A stretch of 14,781 nt of DNA from Solirubrobacterales bacterium (GCA_015655225.1 JAATFK010000020.1:1-14781), one strand, 5' to 3'. Positions 1 to 7,049 are shown, counted from the first letter of the stretch. Program-made: numbers and translations. The notes: generated by a model not told the origin, from the letters alone.

Positions 1-1894
1 CCCGCCGGCGGGCCTCGGCCCAGCGGCCGGCGGCGACATCGTCGAGGGCGATGGTGACGAGCGCCGCGACCGCCGTGCCGCTGGCCCCGGAAGCGACGGC
101 CCTCGCGATCACCCGTTCGTGCGCCGGCCGGCACCGGTCGACCTGATCGGTGAAGAACGCCGCCCGGCCGGCGCGGATCACGACACCTGGCTCCGCGTCG
201 TCGACCCGGCGCAGGTGCTCGCGCAGGCTGGAATGCGCAGCGTCGTCGGCGTGCGCCGGATCGCCGAACAGGCTCGCGCAGACGCCGAGCAGCGGAGGGC
301 ACCGCGGTCCGAGTCGCGCGAGAGCCTTCAGGAACGGATGCCAGAGGTCGACCCGCCCGGCCGAGAACCAGCACACGGCCAGCCATGTCTCGAGCGCGTC
401 GGCGAGGACCTGGTCACTGACGTCCGGCTGCGCCCCCCAACGCTCCACCGCCACGTGGAGGAGCCGATGGGCCGCGTCCACGTCGCCGTCGTCGTTGACC
501 AGGATGTATGCGGCGGCAGTGGCCGCCTCGAGCGAGCGTTCCTGGCCGGGCACGGCCTTCCGCGCACTGATCAGCAACTGCGGCGCGTCGGCCAGCTCCC
601 CGTGCAGGTGGGCGGCGACGAACGCGCTCGCGGCCAGTCGGCGGCTGCGTTCGGCCGGACTCGGGCTGAGATCCGCTGCCCTGAGGAGCGCATCGAGGGC
701 CAGAGGCGCATCGCCGCACGCCACCGCATCGTGAGCCGCTCGCTCGAGCAGACTCGCGATCTCCTCGTCCTCGTCGGACGTCGCGCGGGACAGGTGCCAG
801 ACGCGCAGGTCGCCGTCGGGGGTCAGTGCCTCGGCGAGGGCCAGGTGCGCCTCCCGGCGCTCGGCGGCGGTCGAAGCGCCGAGCACGGCCGAGCCCACGA
901 GCGGATGCCGGAACACCATCGTCCCGTGACGGGTTGCGACCAGCCGGCGCTCCAGCGCGGCAGCGAGCGCGTCCGCCGCGACGATCCCGTCGTCGGCTGC
1001 GTCGACGAACGGGCGGCCGCTGTCCCGGGCCAGCGCCATCAGCAGGAGCAGCCGGCGCGAGGCCGCCGGGAGTGTCGTCAGCCGTTCGGCGAACAGCCGC
1101 TCGATCCGCCCGGCGTGACCGGTGTCCGCCAGCGCGGCATCGGGGGTGCCGCGACGCGGGACGCTCAGGGCGGTGGCCAGTTGCTGGACGGCGACCGGGT
1201 TGCCGTCGGCCTCGCGGACGACCCGCCTGCGTTCGACGGTCGTCAGCGCCGGTTGGTGGGCCTGCGCGAGTCGCGCTGCCGCGCGCGGGGAGAGCGGCCC
1301 GACCGGCAGCGTCGACACGGTCCCGAGCGGGCCGTCGTCCTCGCGCATGGCGATGAGGACGCCCACGCGTGCACCGGGGCGCGCCCGTCGCAGATGCTCC
1401 ATCGTTCGATGCACGACGTCGGCGGTCGCGCGATCGATCCAGTGCGGATCGTCGACGACCAGCAGCAGAGGGCACCGGTCGGCGGCGCGCAAAAGCAGCT
1501 CGGCTGCCGCCGCCGCCACCTCCGGGAGACCGGGCGCCGGCGCCTCGACCCGTCCTGCCGCCGCGGCCAGCACCTCGCGGTGCCTCGGCGCCAACCGCGA
1601 GGCCACATCGTCAAGCGCTGCGAGCAGTTGGTGAAGCCCGGCCAGCAGCAGGTCGGCCTCGAGCTCCATCCCAGTTATCCAGGCGACCCGTGCTCCGTGC
1701 CCGCGAGCTGTCCGGGCGGCGGCGCGCAGGAGCGTCGTCTTGCCGATGCCCGCCTGGCCGACGAGAGCGAGGGTCGTGGAGCTAGCCCGGAGGTCACCGA
1801 CGAACGCGTCGAGCGTCGCGATCTCCCCCTCGCGTTCGATGAGGCCGTGGCTGCTGTCGCTCTCGTGTCGCTCGTTGATGGCCAAGGCCTCCAT
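1..1894 (-). CDS. LAL-family (LuxR-type) ATPase transcriptional regulator, 3'-truncated by window edge
   Basis: The reverse frame from ATG at 1894 stays open to the left edge (631 codons, no stop). An in-frame TGA lies upstream with no other usual start between, which fixes the start. The N-terminus carries an AAA/STAND-type ATPase: Walker A G-Q-A-G-I-G-K-T at residues 46-53 and Walker B L-L-L-V-V-D-D at 143-149, followed by P-H-W-I-D. A long alanine/leucine-rich helical part with an arrangement typical of LAL/MalT-like regulators follows. Family members usually run about 900 residues and end in a LuxR-type helix-turn-helix, so that DNA-binding domain would lie outside the window; I infer it and do not see it. 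It is divergent from the oxidoreductase operon at 2036 and may control it. Long plus-strand frames over this area are arginine-rich shadows. Family assignment is fairly sure; the ligand is unknown. Confidence 0.85.
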   Translation of the reverse strand, partial: MEALAINERHESDSSHGLIEREGEIATLDAFVGDLRASSTTLALVGQAGIGKTTLLRAAARTARGHGARVAWITGMELEADLLLAGLHQLLAALDDVASRLAPRHREVLAAAAGRVEAPAPGLPEVAAAAAELLLRAADRCPLLLVVDDPHWIDRATADVVHRTMEHLRRARPGARVGVLIAMREDDGPLGTVSTLPVGPLSPRAAARLAQAHQPALTTVERRRVVREADGNPVAVQQLATALSVPRRGTPDAALADTGHAGRIERLFAERLTTLPAASRRLLLLMALARDSGRPFVDAADDGIVAADALAAALERRLVATRHGTMVFRHPLVGSAVLGASTAAERREAHLALAEALTPDGDLRVWHLSRATSDEDEEIASLLERAAHDAVACGDAPLALDALLRAADLSPSPAERSRRLAASAFVAAHLHGELADAPQLLISARKAVPGQERSLEAATAAAYILVNDDGDVDAAHRLLHVAVERWGAQPDVSDQVLADALETWLAVCWFSAGRVDLWHPFLKALARLGPRCPPLLGVCASLFGDPAHADDAAHSSLREHLRRVDDAEPGVVIRAGRAAFFTDQVDRCRPAHERVIARAVASGASGTAVAALVTIALDDVAAGRWAEARRR

Positions 1895-2035
1895 CGGTCC
1901 GGAGGAGTTGTCGCACAGGATGGAGCGATTGCCAAGCAGCGATCACCGACGAGAGTCACATGACCCATGCATCGTCGGCGACGTCGACTCGATACTGCGG
2001 ATCGTGTAGTGAAACCAACGACAAGGAGCACAAGC
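1895..2035. promoter_or_regulatory. Divergent intergenic region between LAL regulator and oxidoreductase operon
   Basis: This 141-bp gap separates two divergent start codons and must hold promoters for both directions. An AAGGAG ribosome-binding site at 2023-2028, 7 nt before ATG 2036, serves the rightward operon. Small symmetric elements such as CGTCGGCGACG are present near 1976-1986. I cannot assign -35/-10 boxes or an operator with confidence. Confidence 0.5.
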
Positions 2036-2797
2036 ATGTCTGGACCGCAGACTGGCAAGGTCGCGATCGTCACGGGGGGAACCGCCAACCTCGGCAAGCT
2101 GTTCGCGGAGGCGTTGGCGGCGGATGGCGCGAACCTCGTCGTCCATTACAACTCTCCCAGCCGCAGAGAGGAGGCCGCGCAGGCGGTCGGCGAGCTCGAG
2201 GCGCTCGGGGTCGAGGCGATCTCCCACCAGGGCGACCTGACGCAGGTCGCGGCGATCACGGAGCTGGTCGACGCGACGATCGAGCGCTTCGGCCACTGGG
2301 ACATCCTGGTCAACACCTCAGGCCTGATCATCCGCAAGCCGCTGGTGGAGACGAGCGAGGAGGACTACGACCGGTCTTTCGCGATCAACGCTAAGACCCC
2401 GTACTTCTTCATGCGCGAGGCGTACAACAAGATGGCCGACAACGGGCGCATCATCAACATGGTCACCACCCAGGTCGCGGTCACAGCTGCCACGTACTCC
2501 GCCTACGCTGGCAGCAAGGTACCGGTCGAGCATTTCACCAAGGCCTTCTCCAAGGAGATCGGGCCGCGCGGCGTCACCGTCAACTGCATCGCCCCAGGTC
2601 CCCAGAAGACCAGCTTCTTCTACAACGCGGAGACACCGGAGACGATCGCGTGGCTCTCGGGCATGACGATCAGCGGCGATCTCGGCGATCCGGTCGACGT
2701 CGTGCCGGTGATGCGATTCCTCGCCGCGCCCGAGACGCGGTGGGTGACCGCGCAGACGGTGTACGTCAACGGCGGGATGATCTCCCCCATCAACTGA
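2036..2797 (+). CDS. Short-chain dehydrogenase/reductase (SDR) with atypical active-site residues
   Basis: A 253-residue classical-size SDR, predicted to be a cytoplasmic NAD(P)(H)-dependent oxidoreductase. ATG 2036 is chosen because AAGGAG sits 7 nt upstream and the Rossmann strand K-V-A-I-V-T-G-G begins at residue 8; the 23-codon extension upstream is arginine-rich and unlikely. The nucleotide-binding motif reads T-G-G-T-A-N-L-G (13-20), with Asn18 where the second glycine is usual. N-T-S-G (93-96) replaces N-N-A-G. N118 and the catalytic Y157-x-x-x-K161 (Y-A-G-S-K) are present, but the position 13 residues before the Tyr is Thr144 rather than Ser. The C-terminus has the usual V-N-G-G-M. 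It is the first gene of the three-gene oxidoreductase operon, 8 nt before the next start. The substrate cannot be read from sequence. Confidence 0.93.
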   Translation: MSGPQTGKVAIVTGGTANLGKLFAEALAADGANLVVHYNSPSRREEAAQAVGELEALGVEAISHQGDLTQVAAITELVDATIERFGHWDILVNTSGLIIRKPLVETSEEDYDRSFAINAKTPYFFMREAYNKMADNGRIINMVTTQVAVTAATYSAYAGSKVPVEHFTKAFSKEIGPRGVTVNCIAPGPQKTSFFYNAETPETIAWLSGMTISGDLGDPVDVVPVMRFLAAPETRWVTAQTVYVNGGMISPIN

Positions 2798-2805
2798 GGA
2801 CCCAC

Positions 2806-3711
2806 ATGTCCAAGATCATCGTGGTCACGGGGGCGTCCAGCGGATTCGGCGCTCTCACCGTGCGCGCGCTCGGTCGGGACGGTCACGCCGTCTACGCGGG
2901 GATGCGCGACACCGCGGGGCACAACGCCGGCGCCGTCGCTGGGCTCGAGGCCTTCCGGGACGCCAACGCCGTCGACGTCCAAGCGATCGAGATGGACGTC
3001 GGCGACGAGGCGGCCGTCGACGACGCGATCCAGGCGATCGTCGAGCAGCGGGGCCGGCTCGACGTCGTGATCCACAACGCCGGGCACATGGTCCTCGGAC
3101 CTGCGGAGGCGTTCACCCCCGAGCAGCTCGCCGTGATCTATGACGTCAACGTCCTCTCGACGCAGCGCGTCAACCGCGCCGCGCTCCCGCACCTGCGCGC
3201 TCAGCGGGACGGCCTCGTCATCTGGGTCGGGTCGAGCAGCTCCCGGGGCGGGACGCCGCCGTACCTGGCGCCGTACTTCGCCGCGAAGGCCGCAGAGGAT
3301 GCTCTCGCGGTGAGCTATGCGGCAGAGCTGGCACGCTTCGGGATCGAGACGACGATCGTCGTGCCCGGCTCTTTCACATCCGGGACGAACCACTACGCCC
3401 ACGCCGGCCATCCGGCCGACGGACCGATCGTCGCCGAATACGACGCGCTTTACGGCGGGATGATGGACCAGATCCAGGAGCGCATGACGGCGCTTGAGCC
3501 GGCCGACGCGGACCCCGACGGCGTGGCGCAGGCAATCGCGCGCGTCGTGACGGCGCCGAAGGGGGAGCGCCCGTTCCGCGTCCACTACGACCCCTCCCAC
3601 GACGGTGCCGAGGAGGTGTTCGACCTCGGTGACCGGATTCGGCGGGAGTTCTTCGCGCGCGTGGGGCTCGACGACCTGCTGGCGCCCGCGAGCCAGCCGA
3701 GTGCGGGCTGA
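2806..3711 (+). CDS. Short-chain dehydrogenase/reductase (SDR), classical type with C-terminal extension
   Basis: A 301-residue SDR. ATG 2806 follows a GAGGA that overlaps the previous stop codon, and the Rossmann fold begins right after it. The cofactor motif is T-G-A-S-S-G-F-G (8-15) and D64-V is the usual acidic adenine-contact pair. N-A-G is at 91-93 and N115 is present. The catalytic set is S144, Y157 and K161 (Y-F-A-A-K), so unlike its upstream neighbour it has a full canonical tetrad. About 50 residues beyond the usual 250 form a C-terminal extension that contacts substrate in many SDRs of this size. It is almost certainly cotranscribed with the preceding SDR (8-nt gap). It probably acts on a carbonyl/alcohol pair; the exact substrate is unknown. 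Confidence 0.93.
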   Translation: MSKIIVVTGASSGFGALTVRALGRDGHAVYAGMRDTAGHNAGAVAGLEAFRDANAVDVQAIEMDVGDEAAVDDAIQAIVEQRGRLDVVIHNAGHMVLGPAEAFTPEQLAVIYDVNVLSTQRVNRAALPHLRAQRDGLVIWVGSSSSRGGTPPYLAPYFAAKAAEDALAVSYAAELARFGIETTIVVPGSFTSGTNHYAHAGHPADGPIVAEYDALYGGMMDQIQERMTALEPADADPDGVAQAIARVVTAPKGERPFRVHYDPSHDGAEEVFDLGDRIRREFFARVGLDDLLAPASQPSAG

Positions 3712-3742
3712 CGCCGGGCGCTCGAACGCGGGGGCGGTCGCA

Positions 3743-4690
3743 ATGCGAGCTATCTGGTTGTACGAGTTCGGGGGGCCCGAGGTGCTGACGGTGGGCGACG
3801 CCGCTGAGCCCATCGCCGGCCCCGGTCAGGTCCTCGTCGAGGCCGCGTTCGTCAACGTCTCCTTCTCCGAGACAGCATTCCGGGCGACCGGGCGCGGACC
3901 GTTCCCCGGCGCGCCGCCGCTGATCCCCGGATACGGCGCCGGCGGGGTGGTCGTGTCCGTCGGGGCAGGCGTCGAGCCGGCTCTTGCCGGACAGCGGGTC
4001 GTCGGCGGGACCCGTGGACGCGGCGCCTACGCCGAGCGCGTCGCCCTCGACGCCGCCGGCGTCGTGCCCGTGCCCGATGGGCTCGAGCTCGACAGCGCGG
4101 TCGCCCTCTTTGGGGACGGCCGCACGGCGACGAGCCTCGTCCGCACCGCCGCTGTGCGGCGCGGCGAGCGAGTGCTGGTCGAGGCGGCGGCCGGGGGCGT
4201 TGGCACCCTGCTCGTGCAGCTCGCCCGCGCTGCCGGCGCGACGGTGCTCGCCGCCGCGAGCGGCGGGCGCAAGCTCGCTCTCGCCCGGGAGCTCGGCGCC
4301 GACATCGCGGTCGACTACCGGGTTCCAGGCTGGACCGAGCAGGCCGGCGCGGTCGACGTCGTCTTCGACAGCGTCGGTGGCGATGTCGCGCGCGGCGCCT
4401 TCGGGCTCCTGCGGACAGGCGGGCGGATGGTCAGCTTCGGCCGTGCGAGCGGTCACGACGCCGAGCTTGACCAGGCAGCGGCGCGAGCTGCGGGAATCGC
4501 GCTTCTCTCCATGAGCATGCCGACACCCGAGGAGTTTCACGCCGACGTCGAATACGCGCTTGGCGAAGGCGCCGCCGGCCGTCTCCGCGCCGTGATCGGG
4601 CAGCGCTTCCCGTTCGAGCGCGTCGCCGATGCGCATGCGGCGATCGAGGCCCGGGAGACCGTAGGACGCACGTTGCTCGAGCTCCCATGA
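3743..4690 (+). CDS. Zinc-independent quinone oxidoreductase-like MDR protein (NADPH-dependent)
   Basis: A 315-residue medium-chain dehydrogenase/reductase of the quinone-reductase branch. ATG 3743 gives the expected N-terminus, F-G-G-P-E-V-L at 9-15, as in NADPH:quinone reductases. The N-terminal GroES-like part includes P-G-Y-G-A-G-G (62-68), and the cofactor-binding Rossmann motif A-A-A-G-G-V-G lies at 148-154. The cysteine/histidine ligands of catalytic and structural zinc sites are absent, as expected for this branch. It would transfer hydride from NADPH to a quinone or an activated double bond. It starts 31 nt after the second SDR and closes the operon. A purine-rich GGGGGCGG about 6 nt upstream may be its weak ribosome-binding site. 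Confidence 0.9.
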   Translation: MRAIWLYEFGGPEVLTVGDAAEPIAGPGQVLVEAAFVNVSFSETAFRATGRGPFPGAPPLIPGYGAGGVVVSVGAGVEPALAGQRVVGGTRGRGAYAERVALDAAGVVPVPDGLELDSAVALFGDGRTATSLVRTAAVRRGERVLVEAAAGGVGTLLVQLARAAGATVLAAASGGRKLALARELGADIAVDYRVPGWTEQAGAVDVVFDSVGGDVARGAFGLLRTGGRMVSFGRASGHDAELDQAAARAAGIALLSMSMPTPEEFHADVEYALGEGAAGRLRAVIGQRFPFERVADAHAAIEARETVGRTLLELP

Positions 4691-4702
4691 GGCGCTCTCC
4701 GC

Positions 4703-4852
4703 TCAGGCGACGGAGGGGGCGACCTGATCGTGCGTGTCGTCGTGGTCGGTCGAGATGCTCAGCTCGTGCCAGGTTGCCATCTCGCGCGCGGCGAGATCGA
4801 GCTTCGCCTGCACGCGCGCGACGCAATCGGCGCCGAGCTGGAGGTTGGACGG
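4703..4852 (-). pseudogene. Start-less coding remnant, resembles an SDR C-terminal tail
   Basis: On the reverse strand a 49-codon stretch ends in TGA at 4705-4703. It reads like real protein (N-L-Q-L-G-A-D ... A-T-W-H-E-L-S-I-S-T-D-H-D-D), with balanced acidic content and 45 of 49 codons ending in G or C. The frame is open back to 4915, but no ATG, GTG or TTG lies near a plausible beginning, so it looks like the 3' end of a lost gene. The opposite strand shares the same third positions but encodes a Ser/Arg/Cys-rich peptide typical of a shadow. The W-x-x-x-S-x-S-T-D ending resembles the tails of some short-chain dehydrogenases; this is from memory and not certain. Confidence 0.4.
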
Positions 4853-4876
4853 GCTTGAGCGGCGTATGCCCGGTCT

Positions 4877-4907
4877 GATCCGAGCTGCGTCGGATCGGGG
4901 GTACTCT
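4877..4907 (+). promoter_or_regulatory. Toxin-antitoxin promoter with operator-like inverted repeat
   Basis: A perfect 7-bp inverted repeat, GATCCGA-N6-TCGGATC (4877-4896), sits just before a -10-like TACTCT (4902-4907). The antitoxin ATG follows at 4918. The repeat would overlap the -35 region, as expected for an autorepressed antitoxin-toxin operon. The predicted transcription start (about 4914) leaves almost no leader. Repeat seen directly; function inferred. Confidence 0.55.
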
Positions 4908-4917
4908 TGCGGAAGTC

Positions 4918-5163
4918 ATGGCTACCGCGCGTAGGATCAGCCTGCCGCTCGACGAGGAGTTGATCCGTCGCGCGCGCGAGCAGGACCAGAGCGCCGCCGC
5001 GAAGTCGGACCTGGAAGTGGTGGAGGACGCGTTCGCTGTCTTCCTCGGGCTGCGTGCGCTTGACGAGTCGCGGGCTCAGGGCGCGCTCGAACCTGATGAG
5101 GCGGATCGTCTCGCGGTCGATGAAGTTCGCGCCTTTCGTCGCGCGCGGCGCCGCCAGGCGTGA
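4918..5163 (+). CDS. Putative type II antitoxin (ribbon-helix-helix-like)
   Basis: An 81-residue protein, rich in charged residues. Its N-terminal R-R-I-S-L-P-L-D-E-E-L (5-15) resembles the beta-strand plus helix start of ribbon-helix-helix antitoxins, which bind DNA as dimers. The middle is helical (V-V-E-D-A-F-A-V-F-L) and the end is basic. Its stop overlaps the GTG start of the PIN-domain gene by 3 nt (GTGA), the coupling normal for antitoxin-toxin pairs. A GGAAG is only 2 nt from the ATG, too close for a normal Shine-Dalgarno, so translation may be leaderless. An inverted repeat upstream (4877-4896) fits autoregulation. The subfamily is uncertain; the antitoxin role rests mainly on the neighbour. 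Confidence 0.7.
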   Translation: MATARRISLPLDEELIRRAREQDQSAAAKSDLEVVEDAFAVFLGLRALDESRAQGALEPDEADRLAVDEVRAFRRARRRQA

Positions 5164-5572
5164 CGCGCGCCGTCGTCGATCCCAGCGTCTTCGTCTCGGC
5201 GTTCCTGGCCGGCCTGACGCCGGTCCCGGCCGGGTGGAGCGAGCAGCGCTTCACGCTCGTCGTCTCGCGGCTGCTGTTGGAGGAGCTCGCTGGCGTCCTT
5301 GGCCGCCCGATGTTCGAGCGCTGGGCGAGCAACGGCCGCGCGACCTCCTACGTCGCCGGCATCACCGCCCGCAGTGAGCACCGCCCCAATCCGGCTGCCG
5401 CGCAGCCGAGCGTCCGCGATCCCGACGACGACTATCTCGTCGCGCTCGCGCGTGCGGAGAAAGTCGACGTGCTGGTGTCGCTGACCGCGATCTGCTCGAC
5501 GCGAGACTCGGCGACCTCGTGGTCGAGGACCCGGCGACCTTCGTCGCGCGACTCACCCGACCGCACGGCTGA
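5160..5572 (+). pseudogene. PIN-domain toxin (VapC-like / COG1569-like), broken by a -1 frameshift
   Basis: GTG 5160 overlaps the antitoxin stop. The N-terminus V-V-D-P-S-V-F-V-S-A-F-L has the first PIN acidic residue (Asp7), the middle L-V-V-S-R-L-L-L-E-E-L gives the second, and R-D-P-D-D-D-Y-L-V-A-L-A the third. After V-L-V-S (to 5480) the frame goes wrong. Shifting to the frame starting at 5483 restores D-R-D-L-L-D, then L-V-V-E-D-P-A-T-F-V-A-R-L, and a stop at 5570-5572. That totals about 137 residues, the normal size of these RNases. Without correction the frame runs on to 5795 as unrelated basic sequence. Either one base is missing at about 5481-5484 (a real mutation) or this is a sequencing error. 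An active protein would be a metal-dependent ribonuclease toxin. Confidence 0.75.
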
Positions 5573-5663
5573 AACACTCGCACAGCGCTCCAGGCGCCGC
5601 TGGGAAACCTGCGGTCTGATCCTCAGACTCAGCGGACGGTCCAATGACGCGTGCGGGCGGCTG

Positions 5664-5795
5664 ATGATCCTCGTTCCGCCCCACCGGCGGCGGGACGCGG
5701 TGGCGGCGGCGATCATCGCCGTTGGGGTCTGTGCGCTGTTGTGCGAGCGCTTCGTGGAGCTCGCCGAGGGTGAGGGGGAGGTCGATGCCGCATGA
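5664..5795 (+). CDS. Small hypothetical protein with possible membrane helix
   Basis: A 43-residue ORF from ATG 5664. It has a basic start (P-P-H-R-R-R), one hydrophobic run A-V-A-A-A-I-I-A-V-G-V-C-A-L-L (about 12-26) and an acidic tail. It ends ATGA, overlapping a possible next start at 5792. The frame coincides with the read-through tail of the frameshifted toxin, so its independence is not certain. No family recognised. The short region before it (5573-5663) holds only a small hairpin, GTCTGA-TCC-TCAGAC at 5614-5628. Confidence 0.3.
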   Translation: MILVPPHRRRDAVAAAIIAVGVCALLCERFVELAEGEGEVDAA

Positions 5796-5818
5796 CCCGT
5801 CATGGAGGAGACGAACGG

Positions 5819-5938
5819 GTGAGTGTCGGCGCGGTCACCAGTGTGATCGGAGAGTCGCGCCGAGGGCGAGCGCTCGCCCGTGCGGCGCGCCGTTACCGCC
5901 GCGACGGCGCGGGTGTATGTCGCGCCGGAGGTAGCTGA
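5819..5938 (+). CDS. Small hypothetical basic protein
   Basis: A 39-residue ORF from GTG 5819, preceded by an excellent ribosome-binding site GGAGGAG (5804-5810) at 8 nt. An in-frame ATG at 5792, overlapping the previous stop, is an alternative start (48 residues) and has GGGGGAGG 10 nt upstream. The product is strongly basic (S-R-R-G-R-A-L-A-R-A-A-R-R-Y-R-R) and could bind nucleic acid. A 16-bp palindrome lies inside it. No family recognised, and it may not be real. Confidence 0.3.
   Translation: MSVGAVTSVIGESRRGRALARAARRYRRDGAGVCRAGGS
5864..5879. repeat. Perfect 16-bp palindrome
   Basis: GGGCGAGCGCTCGCCC reads identically on both strands. A second stem, CGCGCCGT (5886-5893) with ACGGCGCG (5904-5911) around a 10-nt loop, follows 6 nt later. 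The pair could form cruciforms or RNA hairpins. No T-tract follows, so it is not a standard terminator. Confidence 0.6.
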
Positions 5939-5959
5939 CTCGGCCGGGGGGTGGTCGCG

Positions 5960-6142
5960 ATGGCGATCGTGGTCGACGGTGTGGAGACGACGGAGTTGCG
6001 GCGGGCGTTGTTGGACGACCTGCAGGGATTTTCTGGTCGATCGACTGGCTGGGCGCCCGTGGCGGTTGCGGTGGATATGCGGCGATATCGGCCGCCTTCC
6101 GCACTTAAGACCGCAAGTGCGGTTCTGGCGCGCTCCCGGTGA
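5960..6142 (+). CDS. Small hypothetical protein
   Basis: A 60-residue ORF from ATG 5960, with GGGGGG about 8 nt upstream; GTG 5951 is an alternative start. The first half looks protein-like (A-I-V-V-D-G-V-E-T-T-E-L-R-R-A-L-L-D-D-L-Q-G-F). The second half, from about residue 25, is less so and overlaps a hairpin, so the gene may be frameshifted or decayed. No family recognised. From 6143 to the promoter at 6248 I see no gene. Confidence 0.3.
   Translation: MAIVVDGVETTELRRALLDDLQGFSGRSTGWAPVAVAVDMRRYRPPSALKTASAVLARSR
6099..6122. repeat. 8-bp inverted repeat (hairpin)
   Basis: CCGCACTT (6099-6106) pairs perfectly with AAGTGCGG (6115-6122) around an 8-nt loop. It lies at the 3' end of the small ORF at 5960 and is followed by TTCTGG, so at best it is an imperfect terminator. 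It could otherwise be a binding site or a scar. Confidence 0.45.
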
Positions 6143-6247
6143 CCGTCAGATGACGGCATGAGATTAGATCACTCGATGCTGGTGGTCAAGCTGGTCCAAT
6201 CTCTGGCCGGCCAGTGCGGCAGTGCCGGGCCTGCTGACGGGGAGAGG

Positions 6248-6284
6248 TTGGACAACGCCTACATACTTAGGGTACCCTAATGCA
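6248..6284 (+). promoter_or_regulatory. SIP1 promoter with 14-bp iron-box-like palindrome
   Basis: TTAGGGTACCCTAA at 6267-6280 is a perfect palindrome whose TTAGG/CCTAA ends match the outer half-sites of DtxR/IdeR boxes. Its 4-bp centre makes it 5 bp shorter than the classical 19-bp box. A -35-like TTGGAC (6248-6253) and a -10-like TACCCT (6273-6278), 19 nt apart, place the start of transcription at about the ATG at 6285, so a bound repressor would cover the -10. A sister copy lies at 10194-10207. Confidence 0.7.
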
Positions 6285-7049
6285 ATGGACATGACCGACC
6301 AGCCCGGCGCGCTGCGGTTCCTCGAGCGATGGGTGCGCCGTGCCGTGGTCGAGCGCGTCGAGGACGTCACGCGCCGGATGCGGCGGGTGACGCTCGCCGG
6401 CGAGGAGCTGGCCGGTCTCGCGTGGGCGCCCGGCCAGCAGGTGCGCGTCCTGTTCAGAGACCCGACGCACGTGCGCTTCTGGTTGTCGCCACGGGAGTTC
6501 GGGGACGCGAGCCGCACCTACTCGTTGTCGAGCTACGACCCCGACGCGGGGCGCTACGAGCTGATCATGCTCGCCCACGACGGCGGCGGCCCGGGCGCGC
6601 GGTGGGCCCGCGACGTCCGCGTCGGCGACCGGATCGCGGTCGGTGCGCCCGAGGGCAAGTTCCTCGCCCGTGTGCCGAGCCCGTATCACCTGTTCGTGGG
6701 TGAGGAGACCGCCGCCGTCTGCTTCGGCGCGATGCTGCGGGCGCTTCCCGCCGACGAGCGCGTGCTCGGGGCGGTGCAGGCCGACACGCCCGAGGATCAC
6801 CTCGCCCTCCCGCGCGGCGAGGACCTGCTGCGCGTCGAGCGCGACGGGGCGAGCGCGTCGCCGTCGACGGCGTTGGTCGACGCGGTCCGCTCGCTCGTCT
6901 TGCCCGAGGAGCCCGGCACCGCCTACCTCGCCGGGGAGGCCAAGACGATCCAAGCGGTCCGGCGGCAGCTGCTCGACGAGCGCGGGTGGACCCGTGCGTC
7001 GATCCTCACGAAGCCGTTCTGGACGCCCGGCAAGCGAGGCCTCGAGTAG
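6285..7049 (+). CDS. Siderophore-interacting flavoprotein (SIP family), SIP1
   Basis: A 254-residue member of the FAD-binding siderophore-interacting/ferric reductase family, which in known members releases iron from imported ferric siderophores by reduction in the cytoplasm. The flavin-binding signature is R-T-Y-S-L-S-S-Y-D (77-85). It is followed by G-P-G-A-R-W-A (102-108), V-G-D-R-I-A-V-G-A-P-E-G (113-124) and a nucleotide-pocket-like V-G-E-E-T-A-A (138-144), and it ends in K-P-F-W-T-P-G-K-R-G (243-252), as SIPs do. ATG 6285 is chosen because the palindromic promoter ends 4 nt upstream; ATG 6291 is an alternative. The motifs diverge from the second SIP at 12823, so this is not a recent duplicate. 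It stands alone, converging on the TetR gene with a 22-nt gap holding only a weak GC hairpin. Iron control is inferred from the palindrome. Confidence 0.88.
   Translation: MDMTDQPGALRFLERWVRRAVVERVEDVTRRMRRVTLAGEELAGLAWAPGQQVRVLFRDPTHVRFWLSPREFGDASRTYSLSSYDPDAGRYELIMLAHDGGGPGARWARDVRVGDRIAVGAPEGKFLARVPSPYHLFVGEETAAVCFGAMLRALPADERVLGAVQADTPEDHLALPRGEDLLRVERDGASASPSTALVDAVRSLVLPEEPGTAYLAGEAKTIQAVRRQLLDERGWTRASILTKPFWTPGKRGLE

Noticed and set aside
119..1963. 614-codon plus-strand open frame
   Set aside because: Arginine/glycine-rich, no recognisable motif, antisense to a clear LAL ATPase with Walker A and B; a high-GC shadow.
5614..5628. GTCTGA-TCC-TCAGAC hairpin as toxin-antitoxin terminator
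   Set aside because: Short stem, no following T-tract; mentioned only as a structural element.
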